This document shows positions 13,083-13,370 of a DNA stretch of 13,370 nt, piece after piece. Position numbers and translations under genes: made by a program. Origin of the DNA: Syntrophomonadaceae bacterium (GTDB lineage Bacteria > Bacillota > Dethiobacteria > DTU022); contig SLBE01000093.1 in assembly GCA_007126465.1 (NCBI GenBank), forward strand, positions 1 to 13,370, read 5' to 3'. The first letter of the stretch is position 1, and each line of letters begins with the position of its first letter. The notes beneath the pieces were generated by a model. The model saw only the letters and a program-made list of their open reading frames with translations, did no database searches and was not told where the DNA came from.

Positions 13083-13370
13083 ATGAAAATAAACAGTAAA
13101 GAACAGGGTTTTACCTTAATTGAGCTGCTTATAACTTTTGCCCTGGTGGGCTTTGTTCTGGCTACACTATATACCTTTTACCTGACCGGTTTACGCAGCT
13201 GGCAGCGGGGAACCGCTTCCGTGGAGGCACAGCAAAGCGCAAGGATTGCCGCTGATGTGGTTATTACTGAACTGCGCTATGCCGATGAGTTCAGCCTGCA
13301 CAATAATAACAGTGAAGTAAGATTTAAAGTCAGTCCGGACACAAGAACCCGCCGTTTTCGCCTGGTCGGA
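13083..13370 (+). CDS. Prepilin-like minor pilin (GspJ/PilW-like), partial
   Basis: The first 96 codons of a third prepilin, cut by the right edge. The leader is nine residues (ending KEQG), cleavage would fall after G9, and GFTLIELL gives E14 at mature +5. The helix continues through VGFVLATLYTFYLTG. Downstream residues such as SARIAADVVITELRYAD are typical of the GspJ/PilW group. The ATG at 13083 lies only four bases after the previous stop and has no clear ribosome site, so translation probably depends on coupling with the preceding gene. Together with the prepilin before it, this suggests a minor-pilin cluster that continues beyond the window. Confidence 0.82.
   Translation, partial: MKINSKEQGFTLIELLITFALVGFVLATLYTFYLTGLRSWQRGTASVEAQQSARIAADVVITELRYADEFSLHNNNSEVRFKVSPDTRTRRFRLVG

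Noticed and set aside
1..13370. Mobile element, CRISPR array, phage defence island or tRNA/rRNA gene
   Set aside because: I found no transposase or integrase frame, no regularly spaced repeats, no defence-type proteins and no cloverleaf-like sequence; gaps are all under 300 bases and mostly small.

Overview
The window looks like a stretch of chromosome from an anaerobic, Clostridia-like member of the Firmicutes, perhaps near the Syntrophomonadales or Peptococcaceae; this placement is inferred from gene content and not tested. The evidence is a set of Gram-positive housekeeping neighbours (aroQ, M24 peptidase, efp, Asp23, nusB), the Asp23/AmaP/DUF2273 envelope trio, strong AGGAGG-type ribosome binding sites, many TTG and GTG starts, and an NADH/formate- or hydrogen-linked redox locus at one end. 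I see no transposase, integrase, CRISPR array, tRNA or rRNA.

Layout. From 1 to 11515 every gene is on the minus strand, so reading runs from right to left. (1) A likely long operon begins at aroE (11515). It continues through a pilus/secretion ATPase (GspE/PilB), a FimT/GspH-type prepilin, aroK, aroQ, an M24 Xaa-Pro peptidase, efp and a small acidic zinc-ribbon protein ending at 5108. (2) A strong 65-nt imperfect hairpin (5033-5097) separates this from a clear sigma-A promoter (4975-5003), which drives asp23, amaP and a DUF2273 gene. That unit ends at a rho-independent terminator (3581-3637). (3) nusB and a TsaD/Kae1-like paralogue follow and overlap by 17 bases. (4) A NuoF-fragment/GltD fusion flavoprotein then overlaps the start of a [2Fe-2S]-domain subunit that runs off the left edge. 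To the right of the divergent region 11516-11789 the plus strand carries a prepilin peptidase and two more prepilin genes, the last cut by the right edge.

How the genes fit together. AroE, AroK and AroQ are shikimate-pathway enzymes. GspE, the three prepilins and the prepilin peptidase are parts of one type IV pilus or type II secretion-like machine, split across a divergent promoter region and embedded in the aro operon. EF-P, the peptidase and NusB are translation and transcription housekeeping. Asp23, AmaP and DUF2273 form a membrane-attached envelope unit. The left-end flavoprotein probably passes electrons between NAD(P)H and a formate dehydrogenase or hydrogenase catalytic subunit.

Most of the window is conserved and ordinary. 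The points most worth a second look are the 65-nt hairpin, the absence of the spoIIIA genes from the place where spore formers usually carry them, the aro/pilus interleaving, the truncated NuoF/GltD fusion, the divergent TsaD paralogue, and the high share of TTG starts.
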